The notes: generated by a model from the letters alone, not told the origin. A DNA stretch of 64,000 nt from Mycobacterium sp. E1747 (GCF_001667775.1 NZ_LZJI01000040.1:1-64000); one strand, 5' to 3'; shown: positions 46,578 to 56,175, counted from the first letter of the stretch. Numbers and translations are program-made.

Positions 46578-48164
46578 ATGACCGCCCCGATCTGGATCGC
46601 TTTTCCGCCCGAGGTGCACTCGACCCTGCTCAGCAGCGGTCCCGGACCCGGGCCGATGCTCGCCGCCGCCGTGACGTGGTCATCGATGAGCAGCCAATAC
46701 GCCGAGGCCGCAGAGGAACTCACCGGGCTCCTGGGCGCCGTGCAGGGCGGCGCATGGGAGGGAGCCAGCGCCGAGCAGTACGTCGCGGCCCATGCCCCGT
46801 ATCTGGCCTGGCTGCTCGAGGAATCCGCCAAAAGCGCGACGGCCGCGGCGTTGCACGAGGCGGCGGCGGGGGCATACACCGCGGCGCTGGCCGCGATGCC
46901 GACGATGCCGGAGCTCGCGGCCAACCACGCGACGCATGGGGCGCTGGTGGCGACGAATTTCTTCGGCATCAACACCATTCCGATTGCCGTGAACGAGGCG
47001 GACTACGCGCGCATGTGGGTGCAAGCCGCCACGACGATGACCGCCTACCAAGTGGCCGCCGAATCCGCGCTCGCGGCGGTCCCCACCACCACACCCGCGC
47101 CCACGATCGTGGCCCCGGCCGCGGAGGCGACCGTCGCGACGGTGCAAGCCGCCGACACCCAGCAGCAGGCCGCACAGACCTACCCGTCCTGGCAGGATCA
47201 GCTGACCGCGTGGCTGCAGCAGTACACCAGGAATTTCGCGTGGCCGGTTTCCAAAGACCTCAACCCCGGTGGCTGGCCGTTTCCGCCGGTGCCGTTCGTC
47301 AACGGCCTCGCTTCGTTCTTCGGTCAGTTGGGCTTCTCGCCGGCGCTGTCCAGCGCCCTGGGCTGGGCGATTTTCCACACCCTGATGATCTTCTGGCCCT
47401 TCATGCAGGTCGCCATCCAGATGGCGGTGGTGCTGGCGCCGATGGTGGTTTCCGTCCTGGGCGCCGCCGCGGCCGGGGGAGTGGCGGCCGCGGTCACCGC
47501 GATCAGTGTCGCGGCCCCGCTGTCGGCCGCCGCGCCGCTGCCGGCCCCCGCGGCCGCGCCGGCACCAATGGCGACCGCGACGGCGCCGGCGATCGGCACC
47601 GCCCCGGCCAGCGCGAGCAGCGCCCCGACGATGTCCAGCGCCCCAGCATCGACGGTGGCCAGCCCGGCCGGTGGCGGACCGGCCGGTGGCGGCCCGAGCG
47701 CCGGCTTCAGTCCCACGGCCACGGACGGTATCGGCGCGGGCATGTCCGACGCCCTATACGCCGTGGGACTGTCCGGGCTGGCGGCGCGCGGCAGCGCCGG
47801 CGGCCGGGCGCGCCGCAAGTCGGAGGAGCCGGCGCCCGATGACGTCGACGCACCCGCCGCGGCCGCCGCGGCGGCCGCAGCTAAGAGGAAGGCGCGGGCC
47901 CGGCGGCGCCGCCCCGGAACGGCTACCGACCGCGCCTACCGCTACGAATTCATGGACCTCGATCACGATTCGAGCGTGGACGACGAAACTCCGGACGACG
48001 CCGTGCGCGCCGCCGATCAGGGCGGGGGACCGCTCGGATTCGCCGGTGCCGCAGCGAGATCCGGTCTCAGGAGGCCGAGCGGGTTGGCGACGCTGACCCG
48101 CGAAGGCTTCGGTGACGGCCCCACCGCGCCGATGATGCCCAGCAGCTGGGGCGGTGACGATTAA
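46578..48164 (+). CDS. PPE family protein, PPE-PPW subfamily
   Basis: 528 aa. The N-terminal PPE domain (about 1-180) starts [14 protein letters not shown] and contains [13 protein letters not shown] (WxG helix pair). A Pro/Ala-rich middle (about 310-400) follows. The C-terminal signature GFAGA and PMMPSSW places it in the PPW group. No PE partner adjacent. It is exported via type VII secretion by family knowledge; function unknown. The ATG at 46578 is chosen from the canonical PPE start. It diverges from the anti-sigma/sigC gene, and its TAA overlaps the cobIJ stop on the other strand. Confidence 0.92.
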   Translation: MTAPIWIAFPPEVHSTLLSSGPGPGPMLAAAVTWSSMSSQYAEAAEELTGLLGAVQGGAWEGASAEQYVAAHAPYLAWLLEESAKSATAAALHEAAAGAYTAALAAMPTMPELAANHATHGALVATNFFGINTIPIAVNEADYARMWVQAATTMTAYQVAAESALAAVPTTTPAPTIVAPAAEATVATVQAADTQQQAAQTYPSWQDQLTAWLQQYTRNFAWPVSKDLNPGGWPFPPVPFVNGLASFFGQLGFSPALSSALGWAIFHTLMIFWPFMQVAIQMAVVLAPMVVSVLGAAAAGGVAAAVTAISVAAPLSAAAPLPAPAAAPAPMATATAPAIGTAPASASSAPTMSSAPASTVASPAGGGPAGGGPSAGFSPTATDGIGAGMSDALYAVGLSGLAARGSAGGRARRKSEEPAPDDVDAPAAAAAAAAAKRKARARRRRPGTATDRAYRYEFMDLDHDSSVDDETPDDAVRAADQGGGPLGFAGAAARSGLRRPSGLATLTREGFGDGPTAPMMPSSWGGDD

Positions 48165-49642
48165 CCGGGCGGGTAGCGCCGGGGAGTGAACACCCGGTCG
48201 CCGGAATCGCTTGCATGCCACTGGGTTTGGGAAGACCCGACGATCAGCAGGCAACGCATGTCCACCTCGGCGGGGTCGAGATCGGCCAGCCGCACCACGC
48301 GGACATTCTCGTCGGGTCCGGAGACATTGCGCCCGATCACCACCGGCGTCCCGGGTTCGCGGTGTTCCAGCAGCAGGTCGCGCATCGCGCCGACTTGCCA
48401 CGTTCGCGACTTGGACGCCGGGTTGTAGATGGCCAGCACCAGGTCGGCGGCGGCCGCGGCGGCCAGCCGCTCGGCGATGATGTTCCACGGCTTGAGCCGG
48501 TCGGACAGCGAGATCACCGCATAGTCGTGGCCCAACGGAGCGCCGACCCGGCTGGCGACGGCTTGGGCGGCCGTCATCGCCGGAATCACCCGGATCCTCA
48601 CTCCCGGCCATTCTTTGGCCTCTTCCAGCACCGCGGTGGCCATCGCGAACACCCCCGGATCCCCCGACGACACCACCGCGACGGCCCGCCCTTCCTCGGC
48701 CAGCGCGCAGGCCAATCGGGCGCGCGCGGGTTCGTCCGTGTTGTCGCTCGGGTGCCGGCGTTGGCCGTCGCGCACCGGCACGCGGTCCAGATAGCCGGCG
48801 TAGCCGATCAGGTCGGTGGCGCCGGCCAGCTCGCGCCGGCTCTGGGGGGTCATCCACTCGCGATCGCCGGGCCCCAGGCCGACCACCGCGACGGTGCCGG
48901 CGACCGGTGACTGCCGTCCGCGGCGCCCGCCCGGCAGCATCGCCAGCGAGAAGTAGGGCACGCCGGCCTCGTCGACGTCGGCGGCGGGCAGGATCCGCTG
49001 CCCGGCGGTGCTGGCCCGCTCCACGTAGTAGGCGTCCTCGAGCCGTCCTGACTCCGAAAGCGCTTCGCGCACAGCGTGATACGAGCGGCCGAGCTTGAGC
49101 ACCACCGCGGCGTCCGCGTCGGCGAGGCGGCGGGTGAGCTCAGCGACCGGCAGGGTGCCCGGCAGCACCGAGAGCACCTCGTCGCCGGCCACCAACGGGC
49201 TCGCGATGGCCGCCGAGGCGGCGCTGACCGACGTCACCCCCGGCACGATGACGGCGTTGAACCGCTGCGTCAACCGGGTGTGCAAATGCATGTACGAGCT
49301 ATAGAACAGCGGGTCACCTTCGGCGAGCAGCGCGACATTGCGGCCAGCGTCGAGGTGAGCGGCGATGCGCGCGCTGGCTTCCACATAGAAGTCCTCGAGC
49401 GCGCCGGCGTAGCCGCCGGGATGGTCGGTCACCTCGGTGGTCACCGGGTAGATCAAGTGCTCCTCGATCTGGTCGGGCCGTAGATATGGTTCGGCGATGC
49501 CACGCGCGATGCTGCGGCCGTGCCGGGCGCTGTGGTAGGCCACCACGTCGGCCTCGCCAATCACCCGCGCGGCCTTGACGGTCACCAGTTCCGGGTCCCC
49601 GGGCCCCAGCCCGACGCCCCAGAGCGTGCCCCGCGGCGTCAT
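48161..49642 (-). CDS. cobIJ: Fused precorrin-2 C20- / precorrin-3B C17-methyltransferase CobIJ
   Basis: 493 aa bifunctional enzyme. CobI half (1-245): [37 protein letters not shown]. CobJ half (about 250-493): [42 protein letters not shown]. The two methyltransferases act on the same macrocycle before and after ring contraction. ATG 49642 overlaps the cobH stop (ATGA). The end overlaps the PPE gene end by 4 bp. Confidence 0.95.
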   Translation of the reverse strand: MTPRGTLWGVGLGPGDPELVTVKAARVIGEADVVAYHSARHGRSIARGIAEPYLRPDQIEEHLIYPVTTEVTDHPGGYAGALEDFYVEASARIAAHLDAGRNVALLAEGDPLFYSSYMHLHTRLTQRFNAVIVPGVTSVSAASAAIASPLVAGDEVLSVLPGTLPVAELTRRLADADAAVVLKLGRSYHAVREALSESGRLEDAYYVERASTAGQRILPAADVDEAGVPYFSLAMLPGGRRGRQSPVAGTVAVVGLGPGDREWMTPQSRRELAGATDLIGYAGYLDRVPVRDGQRRHPSDNTDEPARARLACALAEEGRAVAVVSSGDPGVFAMATAVLEEAKEWPGVRIRVIPAMTAAQAVASRVGAPLGHDYAVISLSDRLKPWNIIAERLAAAAAADLVLAIYNPASKSRTWQVGAMRDLLLEHREPGTPVVIGRNVSGPDENVRVVRLADLDPAEVDMRCLLIVGSSQTQWHASDSGDRVFTPRRYPPG

Positions 49643-50265
49643 TCGCGGTCGCTCGCTATCGCATTGACGGCGGCGGCGGCCATGGCGCTGCCACCGCGGC
49701 GGCCCCGCACCACCAGATACGACATCCCGCGCGGGCGGTCGATGAGCTCTTGCTTGGACTGGGCCGACCCGACGAATCCGACCGGCCCGCCCAGGACCCC
49801 GGCCGGTGGGGAGACCCCTTCGTCGATCAGTTCGAGCAACCGGAACAGGGCGGTGGGCGCGTTGCCGATGGCAAGCACGGCGCCGGGCAGCCGGTCGGCC
49901 CACAGCTCCACCCCCGCGGCCGAACGAGTCGTGTGCCGGCGAGCGGCCAGCTCCGCGGCGCGCGGGTCGGCCACCAGCGACACCACCTCGTTGCCGGCCG
50001 GCAGCCGCGCGCCGGTGATCCCGGCGGCCACCATCGACGAATCGCACAGCACCGGGGCGCCGCCGCGCAAGGCGGCGCCGACGCGCGCCGCGACGTCGTC
50101 GGTGTAGGCGATGTGCTCGGCGACGTCGACCTGCCCGCAGGTATGGATCAAGCGCACCACCACCCGCGCGATGTCGTCGGGGAAGCGGGTCAGGTCGGCT
50201 TCGGCCCGAATGGCCGCGAACGACTGGCGATAGATCTCAGCTGCGTCGCGGATGTAGTCGAGCAC
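49639..50265 (-). CDS. cobH: Precorrin-8X methylmutase CobH
   Basis: 208 aa. [23 protein letters not shown] and [16 protein letters not shown] (catalytic His43-type residue) are the CobH signatures, then [13 protein letters not shown] and [16 protein letters not shown]. It moves a methyl group from C11 to C12, giving hydrogenobyrinate. GTG start at 50265 with TAGGGT 6 nt upstream, so it can be transcribed separately from cobG. Confidence 0.95.
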   Translation of the reverse strand: MLDYIRDAAEIYRQSFAAIRAEADLTRFPDDIARVVVRLIHTCGQVDVAEHIAYTDDVAARVGAALRGGAPVLCDSSMVAAGITGARLPAGNEVVSLVADPRAAELAARRHTTRSAAGVELWADRLPGAVLAIGNAPTALFRLLELIDEGVSPPAGVLGGPVGFVGSAQSKQELIDRPRGMSYLVVRGRRGGSAMAAAAVNAIASDRE

Positions 50266-50271
50266 CCGATT

Positions 50272-50277
50272 ACCCTA
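50272..50277 (-). promoter_or_regulatory. -10 box of cobH-cobIJ, made from the cobG stop codon
   Basis: TAGGGT on the minus strand begins with the TAG stop of cobG (50275-50277) and ends 6 nt before the cobH GTG at 50265. Confidence 0.55.
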
Positions 50278-51435
50278 AGGTTCTGGCGGCGACCCGCTGC
50301 GCCCGGCTTCGCCGCGCTGGCGATCGCCGCGAAGCTGGCGGTATCCGTGGCCGGTCGCCAGCAGCACCTCACCGATAAGTGGGCTGCCGCACGCGCGGTC
50401 GCAGCCGACGAAGTGGCGATGCCTTCCCGCATCCGCGCCCACTGCCGCGGCCGCGTCGGCCCGGACATCGGCGAGCGAATGCGCGCACCCGGGGCTGCCG
50501 GTGCAGGCGCTGACATCGAGCCAGGGCGAGTTCTCGTCGAAGACCAGACCCAACGGGGCCAGCACCCGCAGCGCGACGTCGGCGAGGCCCTCGTCGAGAT
50601 CGCACACCAGCACCGAGCGCCAGGGCGTGATCACCAGCGGCGCCTCGATCGCCGCCAGGTATTCCGCGACGCTCGCCGACAGCACCCCCAGTGGCACCGC
50701 GGCGCCGAGCGCCACCCTGCCTTCTTGGCCGGGCCAGTCCTGGTCGATCCAGCCCACCGGCGGCCTGGTGATCGCGGGGTATGCGACGGCGCCGAGTTCC
50801 GCGCCGGGCAGCAGACTCTCGACATCGTCCAATTCGTTGACACGCCAAGCGCTTCCACGCGTCGTCGCAAAACGTGTCGCGATGCTGAGCAGCGTCTCGA
50901 TCACCTCGCCGGCCGTCAGCCGCAGGCCGGTGTCGCGTCCGGCAAGCAGCAACGCCCAGCCGTCACAGAGTGCGTGCACCCCGACATCGGCGCACAGGCC
51001 CGAGACGTCCGCGCGCCCGTCATCGAAGCTGAACCAAAATCGGCCGCCCAGCTCGACGAGGCTCGGCTCGGCGCAGATCGCCGCGTCCAGGTCGGCGACC
51101 CACGGCCGCACGTCGACAGCCCCGCCGGCCCGGCCAGCCAGGGGCGACGACACTATGTTGCGTACCCGCTCGTGCGTCGCGGAGGGCAACAGGCCCGCGT
51201 TGGCGATCGCCTCGGCCGCCGCGCTCACCTCGGTGATCCCGCGTAGCTGCACGTTGCCGCGCGCGGTGAGCTCCAGCGTCCCCGAGCCGTGTTCGCTCGA
51301 CACCCGCGCGAGCGCCCCCAACTGGGCCGCGGTCAGCATGCCGCCGGGCAGCCGGATCCGCGCCAAGGCGCCGTCGGCGGCCCGGTGCACCTGCAGCGCA
51401 CCCGGGCATGCGTCGGTGTCGCGCATCCTGGCCAC
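50275..51435 (-). CDS. cobG: Precorrin-3B synthase CobG
   Basis: 386 aa. Sulfite/nitrite reductase-like fold: a ferredoxin-like half (ALARVSSEHGSGTLELTARGNVQLRG), VSACTGSPGCAHS and GCDRACGSP, whose Cys residues ligate the [4Fe-4S] cluster. It hydroxylates precorrin-3A with O2 in the aerobic route. GTG 51435 is supported by a TACCGT box 6 nt upstream. The last 16 residues (GDRQRGEAGRSG and so on) are encoded by a copy of the dispersed 41-bp repeat and extend the protein beyond the usual YRQLRG end. Confidence 0.93.
   Translation of the reverse strand: MARMRDTDACPGALQVHRAADGALARIRLPGGMLTAAQLGALARVSSEHGSGTLELTARGNVQLRGITEVSAAAEAIANAGLLPSATHERVRNIVSSPLAGRAGGAVDVRPWVADLDAAICAEPSLVELGGRFWFSFDDGRADVSGLCADVGVHALCDGWALLLAGRDTGLRLTAGEVIETLLSIATRFATTRGSAWRVNELDDVESLLPGAELGAVAYPAITRPPVGWIDQDWPGQEGRVALGAAVPLGVLSASVAEYLAAIEAPLVITPWRSVLVCDLDEGLADVALRVLAPLGLVFDENSPWLDVSACTGSPGCAHSLADVRADAAAAVGADAGRHRHFVGCDRACGSPLIGEVLLATGHGYRQLRGDRQRGEAGRSGSPPEP
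50288..50328 (-). repeat. 41-bp dispersed palindromic repeat at the cobG 3' end
   Basis: On the minus strand it begins GGCGATCGCCAGCGCGGCG and ends GGGTCGCC, a near-identical copy of the cores at 18180-18220 and 18235-18275. It supplies the last codons of cobG. Confidence 0.9.
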
Positions 51436-51441
51436 CCATCC

Positions 51442-51447
51442 ACGGTA
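51442..51447 (-). promoter_or_regulatory. -10 box of cobG, leaderless
   Basis: TACCGT lies 6 nt upstream of the GTG at 51435. This spacing favours the GTG over the ATG three codons later. Confidence 0.55.
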
Positions 51448-51525
51448 CGGCTACACCCGCTCCCGTGGTGGTCGAGGTTGTCGTCAGGCAGATGAAAACC
51501 CTTACGCGACCGGCTCGGCCGGCCT

Positions 51526-51531
51526 TAGCGT
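51526..51531 (+). promoter_or_regulatory. -10 box of the ssu operon, leaderless
   Basis: TAGCGT lies 7 nt before the GTG of the permease gene at 51539. The divergent cobG box is 79 bases away, so both promoters share the 51436-51538 gap. Confidence 0.5.
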
Positions 51532-51538
51532 CGACATA

Positions 51539-52366
51539 GTGAGCATCACCACCACGCTCGCTGCTTCGTCGGCCGACACACGTAGCGCTCCGGCGTCCGG
51601 TCAGACCGGCTTGTGGGGCCGCCGCAAATGGGAATTCGTGCGCATCGCGTCCCCGCTCGCCTTGCTCGCGTTGTGGCAGCTGGGCAGCGCTCTCAACGTG
51701 ATCCCGCAGGACGTTCTCCCGGCCCCGTCCCTGATCGTCGATGCGGGCCTGGAGCTGACCCGCAGCGGCCAACTCGCGAGTGCGCTGCACATCTCCGGCA
51801 TCCGGGTCCTCGAGGGACTCGCCCTGGGCGGTGCAATCGGCGTGGCGGCGGGCGCGGCCGTCGGCCTGTCCCGCTGGCTGGAATCGACGGTGGACCCCCC
51901 GATGCAGATGATCCGCGCCTTGCCGCACTTGGGCCTGATTCCGCTGTTCATCCTGTGGTTCGGAATCGGTGAACTGCCAAAAGTCTTGCTGGTGGCGCTG
52001 GGTGTGGTTTTCCCGCTGTATCTCAACACCTTCTCGGCGATCCGACAGGTCGACCCGAAGTTGTTCGAAACGGCTGACGTGCTTGGCTTTTCGTTCCTTC
52101 AGCGGTTGACCCGCATCATCGTGCCCAGCGCCGCGCCACAGGTGCTGGTAGGTTTCCGGCAGTCGTTGGCGATCGCGTGGCTGACATTGATCGTGGCCGA
52201 ACAAATCAACGCGGACAAGGGAATCGGCTTCCTCATCAACAACGCTCGCGATTTCCTGCGGATCGACGTGATCATCTTCGGGCTGACCGTCTACGCGCTG
52301 CTTGGCATCGCCACCGACGCGATCGTCCGCCTCATTGAACGCCGCGCTTCGCGGTACCGGAACTGA
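51539..52366 (+). CDS. ssuC: Alkanesulfonate ABC transporter permease SsuC
   Basis: 275 aa with about six transmembrane segments and the BPD_transp_1 loop (FETADVLGFSFLQRLTRIIVPSAAPQ) that contacts the ATPase. The pattern LPHLGLIPLFILWFGIGELPK is typical of SsuC/TauC permeases. With SsuB and SsuA it imports organosulfonates as a sulfur source. GTG 51539 chosen by the -10 box; the very long upstream frame runs through cobG. Confidence 0.9.
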   Translation: MSITTTLAASSADTRSAPASGQTGLWGRRKWEFVRIASPLALLALWQLGSALNVIPQDVLPAPSLIVDAGLELTRSGQLASALHISGIRVLEGLALGGAIGVAAGAAVGLSRWLESTVDPPMQMIRALPHLGLIPLFILWFGIGELPKVLLVALGVVFPLYLNTFSAIRQVDPKLFETADVLGFSFLQRLTRIIVPSAAPQVLVGFRQSLAIAWLTLIVAEQINADKGIGFLINNARDFLRIDVIIFGLTVYALLGIATDAIVRLIERRASRYRN

Positions 52367-52376
52367 AAGGGCAGGT

Positions 52377-53132
52377 TTGACACTCACCGCGGAACCCGGG
52401 GCGATGGCGCACGCGCGCCCTCGGATCGCCGGCGAGCTGCGCCACGTCGACAAGTGGTACGGCAGCAGGCAAGTGCTCAAAGACGTTTCGCTGCGCGTGG
52501 CCTCCGGCGAGATTGTCGCCCTCCTGGGCCGGAGCGGCTCGGGCAAGTCGACCGTGCTGCGGGTGCTGGCCGGGCTCTCGCGCGACCACGACGGCGACCG
52601 GGTGGTGGCGGGCGCGCCGACGCTGGCTTTCCAGGAGCCACGGCTTTTTCCCTGGCGCGATGTGCGGACCAACGTCGGCTACGGCCTCACCCGCAGCGGG
52701 TTACCGAAGGAGCAGGTGAGGCGCCGCACCGAGCGGGCGCTGGCCGACGTCGGGCTCGCCGACCGCGCCGATGCGTGGCCGCTGACATTGTCGGGCGGTC
52801 AGGCGCAACGCGTTTCGCTCGCGCGTGCCCTCGTCGCCGAACCGCAGCTATTGCTGCTCGACGAGCCTTTTGGGGCGTTGGATGCGCTGACCCGACTGAC
52901 CATGCACGCGCTGTTGCTCAATCTGTGGCGTCAACACGGGTTCGGTGTGCTGTTGATCACCCACGACGTCGACGAAGCGGTCGGGCTGGCCGATCGGGTG
53001 TTGGTGCTCGAGGAAGGCCGCGTCGTGCACACCTTGGCCATCGACGAGCCCCGCCGCGCCCCGGGGGATCCCGGTCCACACACCGAGCAGCACCGAGCGG
53101 AGCTGCTACACCGGCTGGGGGTGCGGCTTTGA
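52377..53132 (+). CDS. ssuB: Alkanesulfonate ABC transporter ATPase SsuB
   Basis: About 251 aa. Walker A LLGRSGSGKSTVLR, Q-loop FQEPRLFPW, signature LSGGQAQRVSLARAL, Walker B LLLLDEPFGALD and switch His in LLITHDVDEA. The TTG at 52377 (MTLTAEPG) is preceded by AAAGGG; ATG 52404 is an alternative giving a protein nine residues shorter. It powers uptake through SsuC. TTG use is supported by the next gene, which also starts with TTG. Confidence 0.9.
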   Translation: MTLTAEPGAMAHARPRIAGELRHVDKWYGSRQVLKDVSLRVASGEIVALLGRSGSGKSTVLRVLAGLSRDHDGDRVVAGAPTLAFQEPRLFPWRDVRTNVGYGLTRSGLPKEQVRRRTERALADVGLADRADAWPLTLSGGQAQRVSLARALVAEPQLLLLDEPFGALDALTRLTMHALLLNLWRQHGFGVLLITHDVDEAVGLADRVLVLEEGRVVHTLAIDEPRRAPGDPGPHTEQHRAELLHRLGVRL

Positions 53133-54145
53133 CCCGGTGGCTAGCAGTCATAGCGCTGGCCGCGGCTACCAGCTTGCTGCTGCCGGGATGCGTTGCACGC
53201 AAATCGAATTCGGGACTGTCGACCGCACCGGCGGCCGTGCCGTTGTCGGAGCTGTCGGGTCTCACGCTGCAGGTGGGCGACCAGAAGGGCGGCACGGAAT
53301 CGCTACTGCGCGCCGCCGGCCAGCTGGACAACCTGCCGTACCGCGTGGCGTTCTCGACCTTCACCTCTGGGCCGCCGCAGGTGGAGGCGGCGACGGCCGG
53401 CAAGATCGACTTCGCGATCACCGGAAACACGCCGCCGATCTTCGGGGCGGCCAGCAATGCCAAGATCAAGGTGGTCTCCGCCTACGGTGGTGGCGGCGCG
53501 GGCAATCGCATTCTGGTCCATGCTGATTCACCGATCAAGGCGGTGGCTGACCTGCGCGGTAAGGCCGTCGCGGTGGCCAAAGGCAGCTCGTCGCACGCGA
53601 ACCTGCTGGCTCAGCTGGACAAGGCCGGGCTCAAGGCGTCGGACATCAAACCCGTTTACCTGCAACCCGCCGACGCGCTTTCGGCGTTCAGTCAACGCCG
53701 GGCCGACGCGTGGGCCATCTGGGATCCCTACACGGCACAGGCCGAGCAGCAGAGCCCCGTGCGCAGCATCGCCGAGGCGCAGGGCGTCACCAACGGCGAT
53801 TGGCTCGGGGTCGCGTCGGATCAGGCGCTGGCCGACCCGAAACGCAACACCGCGTTATCGGATCTGTTGGTGCGTTTCGATAGGGCGGTGCAGTGGGCGA
53901 GGGCTCACCCGCAGGAATGGGCCCAGGACTACGCCGCCGCAGTCGGGTTGGATCCACAGGTCTCGGCGGTGGCGCAGGGTCGCAGCCTGCGCCTGCCGAC
54001 AGAACTCGGCGATGACGTGATCGCCTCGGAGCAGCGCCTGGCCGACCTGTTCGCGGCGGCGGGTCAGTTGCAGTCGTCACCCGAGTTCGCCGACTGGGTC
54101 GATCGTCGATTCAATGAGGCGCTGCGGCCGAGCCTCGCCAGCTGA
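53129..54145 (+). CDS. ssuA: Alkanesulfonate-binding lipoprotein SsuA
   Basis: 338 aa. Signal peptide with lipobox LLLPGC (Cys near residue 21), then a periplasmic binding protein type II fold: LQVGDQKGGTESLLRAAG, FSTFTSGPPQVEAATAGKIDFAITGNTPPIFGA, and AVAVAKGSSSHANLLAQL (given in part). The family captures sulfonates and hands them to SsuC. TTG 53129 overlaps the ssuB stop (TTGA); no better start exists before the signal peptide. Confidence 0.9.
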   Translation: MTRWLAVIALAAATSLLLPGCVARKSNSGLSTAPAAVPLSELSGLTLQVGDQKGGTESLLRAAGQLDNLPYRVAFSTFTSGPPQVEAATAGKIDFAITGNTPPIFGAASNAKIKVVSAYGGGGAGNRILVHADSPIKAVADLRGKAVAVAKGSSSHANLLAQLDKAGLKASDIKPVYLQPADALSAFSQRRADAWAIWDPYTAQAEQQSPVRSIAEAQGVTNGDWLGVASDQALADPKRNTALSDLLVRFDRAVQWARAHPQEWAQDYAAAVGLDPQVSAVAQGRSLRLPTELGDDVIASEQRLADLFAAAGQLQSSPEFADWVDRRFNEALRPSLAS

Positions 54146-54158
54146 TTGGAGGGGATGC

Positions 54159-55250
54159 ATGTCGGCGAAGTTCTTCTGGTTCCTGCCCACCACCGGCGAC
54201 AGCCGGTCCATAGTCGGGGGGTCGCATGCGTCTTCGCACCATGTAGTCCCGGCCGGCCATCGCGCGCCCAGCCGGCGATACCTGGCAGAGGTGGCCCGGG
54301 CCGCCGATCGCCTCGGCTACGAGGGCGTGCTCACGCCCACCGGAACATGGTGTGAGGACGCGTGGTTGACCGCGGCGGCGCTGCTGGCCGAAACGGAGCG
54401 GTTGAAGTTCTTGGTGGCCTTCCGCCCCGGGCTGGTGCCCCCGACTCTTGCGGCGCAGCAGGCCGCGACGCTGCAACGGTTTTCGGACGGTCGCGCGCTG
54501 CTGAACATCGTCAGCGGCAGCGACGATCGTGAGCAGCGCCGCTTCGGCGACTGGCTCGACCACGACGAGCGCTACGCCCGTACCGGCGAGTTCCTGCAGA
54601 TCGTCAATTCGGTGTGGCGCCGCGACGCCGTCAACTTCACCGGCAGGTACTTCCACGTCGAAGACGCGCGCGTGTCGGCGCCCCCGGACCCGTTGCCGCA
54701 GATCTACTTCGGTGGTTCGTCACCGCCCGCCCTTGCGATCGCCGCCGAGTTCGTCGATGTGTATCTCACTTGGGGGGAGCCACCGCATGCGGCAGCCGAG
54801 AAGATCCAAAAGGCGCAAGCGTTGGCGCACGAACATGGCCGCAGCCTGCGGTTCGGCATCAGGCTGCACACGATCAGCCGCGACACCTCGGCCGCCGCGT
54901 GGGCCGTCGCCGAGGAACTGGTCAACGAGCTCAGCGCCGAACAGATCGCGAATGCGACTGAGCTGCATGCCCATTCGGAATCCGAAGGCCAGCGGCGGAT
55001 GACGGCGCTGCATGGCGGTCGCCTCGACCAGCTGGAGATCTACCCCAATCTGTGGGCCGGGGTCGGACTGGTGCGCGGCGGCGCAGGTACGGCGCTGGTA
55101 GGCAGTCACGAGGAGGTCGCGAATTTGATCGTCGAATACCACTCGCTGGGCTTCGACGAATTCATCTTGTCGGGCTACCCCCACCTGGAAGAGGCGTACT
55201 GGTTCGCCGAGGGCGTGCTGCCGGTCCTACGCCGAAAAGGCGTGGCCTGA
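54159..55250 (+). CDS. ssuD: FMNH2-dependent alkanesulfonate monooxygenase SsuD
   Basis: 363 aa luciferase-like TIM barrel. KFFWFLPTTGDSR at the N-terminus, GTWCEDAWLTAAALL (conserved Cys), FRPGLVPPTLAAQQAAT, SGSDDREQRRFGDWLDHDERY and IYFGGSSPPA are SsuD signatures. It cleaves alkanesulfonates to aldehyde and sulfite with reduced FMN. ATG 54159 has GGAGGGG at the right distance. No flavin reductase (SsuE) gene is adjacent; that partner must lie elsewhere. Confidence 0.93.
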   Translation: MSAKFFWFLPTTGDSRSIVGGSHASSHHVVPAGHRAPSRRYLAEVARAADRLGYEGVLTPTGTWCEDAWLTAAALLAETERLKFLVAFRPGLVPPTLAAQQAATLQRFSDGRALLNIVSGSDDREQRRFGDWLDHDERYARTGEFLQIVNSVWRRDAVNFTGRYFHVEDARVSAPPDPLPQIYFGGSSPPALAIAAEFVDVYLTWGEPPHAAAEKIQKAQALAHEHGRSLRFGIRLHTISRDTSAAAWAVAEELVNELSAEQIANATELHAHSESEGQRRMTALHGGRLDQLEIYPNLWAGVGLVRGGAGTALVGSHEEVANLIVEYHSLGFDEFILSGYPHLEEAYWFAEGVLPVLRRKGVA

Positions 55251-55497
55251 ATTCGCAGGCAGCAACGGGACCCGCTTATGCAAGAGACTCAGAATCCTTC
55301 CCGGTGGCTCGCTATGCCGGGCCGGTGACTTCCGCCGGGCACCGGGTGGGAGCTCGGTTTCCGCCGCCAACCACCCAGCTCGACGGGGTCCGCGGTCGTG
55401 GAGCCACCGGGCCGGCCGATCGGGTTGTCGCCGTACTTAGTGATCTGTGGGCCATGTGTCGTCTGGCGATTCAATCCCCGCTGCGCCGGGCATCCTC
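55251..55497. other. Intergenic region ssuD to hydrolase
   Basis: 247 bases in which I see no gene, tRNA or clear riboswitch. The sequence is GC-rich with short dyads only (for example CCGGGCCGG near 55317). A cobalamin riboswitch was looked for because cobN follows and was not found. Confidence 0.4.
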
Positions 55498-56172
55498 GTG
55501 GCCGTGAGAACGATGGAATACGCCCCGGGCCGGTTGGCCGACGTTTACGGTGATCCGGCCCAGCCGGTGGTCCTGCTGTGGCATGGCATGCAGACCGATG
55601 CGCGTGCGGCCTTCGGTCCGCTCGCCGGCATGCTCGCCGAGCGTGGCGCGGCGGTGGTGGCGCCGGACTGGAACTCCCACGCCGACGACGGCGGGCGCGG
55701 GGATTTGTCGCGGTCGCTCGACTTCACCCGGGAACGCGCCGGCGACCCCGATGGCGTCGTGCTGGTCGGGTGGTCCATGGGTGGGTGCGCCGCGGCCGGC
55801 CTGACCCTGCGCGGCGACGTCCGCTTGGCGCACACCATCTGCCTAGCCGGGGCTTTCATGGTGCCTGACCCGCTGACCGGTCGGGTGCCGACCGACGCGT
55901 TGACGGCGGTGCGCACCGGCACGCCGTTCACGTTGCTGCACGGCCTGGCCGACGACGTCGTCCCCGTGACGGCCAGCAGGGACTTCGCCAAAGCCCTGCG
56001 AGCGGTCGGCTGGCCGGTGGACTTGGTGGAGCTGGCGGCCGACCACGGGTCCATCGCGGGCGCCGACTACGACACGGTCGCGGATCGCTACGAGCCAGGC
56101 AAGAGCGCCGAGGCGCTGCGGGTCGCCGCGGAGGTCGCCGCCCGGATCGCGGCGACCCTACGGTACGAATGA
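55498..56172 (+). CDS. Alpha/beta hydrolase
   Basis: About 224 aa. LLWHGM (oxyanion region), nucleophile elbow GWSMGG (Ser), acid in LADDVVPV and catalytic His in AADHGS form a plausible Ser-Asp-His triad. No signal peptide. Possible starts are GTG 55498, GTG 55504 and ATG 55513; none has a good Shine-Dalgarno. It ends 3 nt before the cobN start, so the two are co-transcribed. Substrate unknown. Confidence 0.8.
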   Translation: MAVRTMEYAPGRLADVYGDPAQPVVLLWHGMQTDARAAFGPLAGMLAERGAAVVAPDWNSHADDGGRGDLSRSLDFTRERAGDPDGVVLVGWSMGGCAAAGLTLRGDVRLAHTICLAGAFMVPDPLTGRVPTDALTAVRTGTPFTLLHGLADDVVPVTASRDFAKALRAVGWPVDLVELAADHGSIAGADYDTVADRYEPGKSAEALRVAAEVAARIAATLRYE

Positions 56173-56175
56173 AGG

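Noticed and set aside
52454..54145. 563-codon frame including SsuA
   Set aside because: The first half is ssuB read out of frame; SsuA begins at TTG 53129 with a lipoprotein signal peptide.
55251..55497. Possible cobalamin riboswitch upstream of hydrolase-cobN
   Set aside because: The B12-box consensus and its flanking stems were looked for by eye and not found; a covariance-model search (Rfam cobalamin) would settle it.
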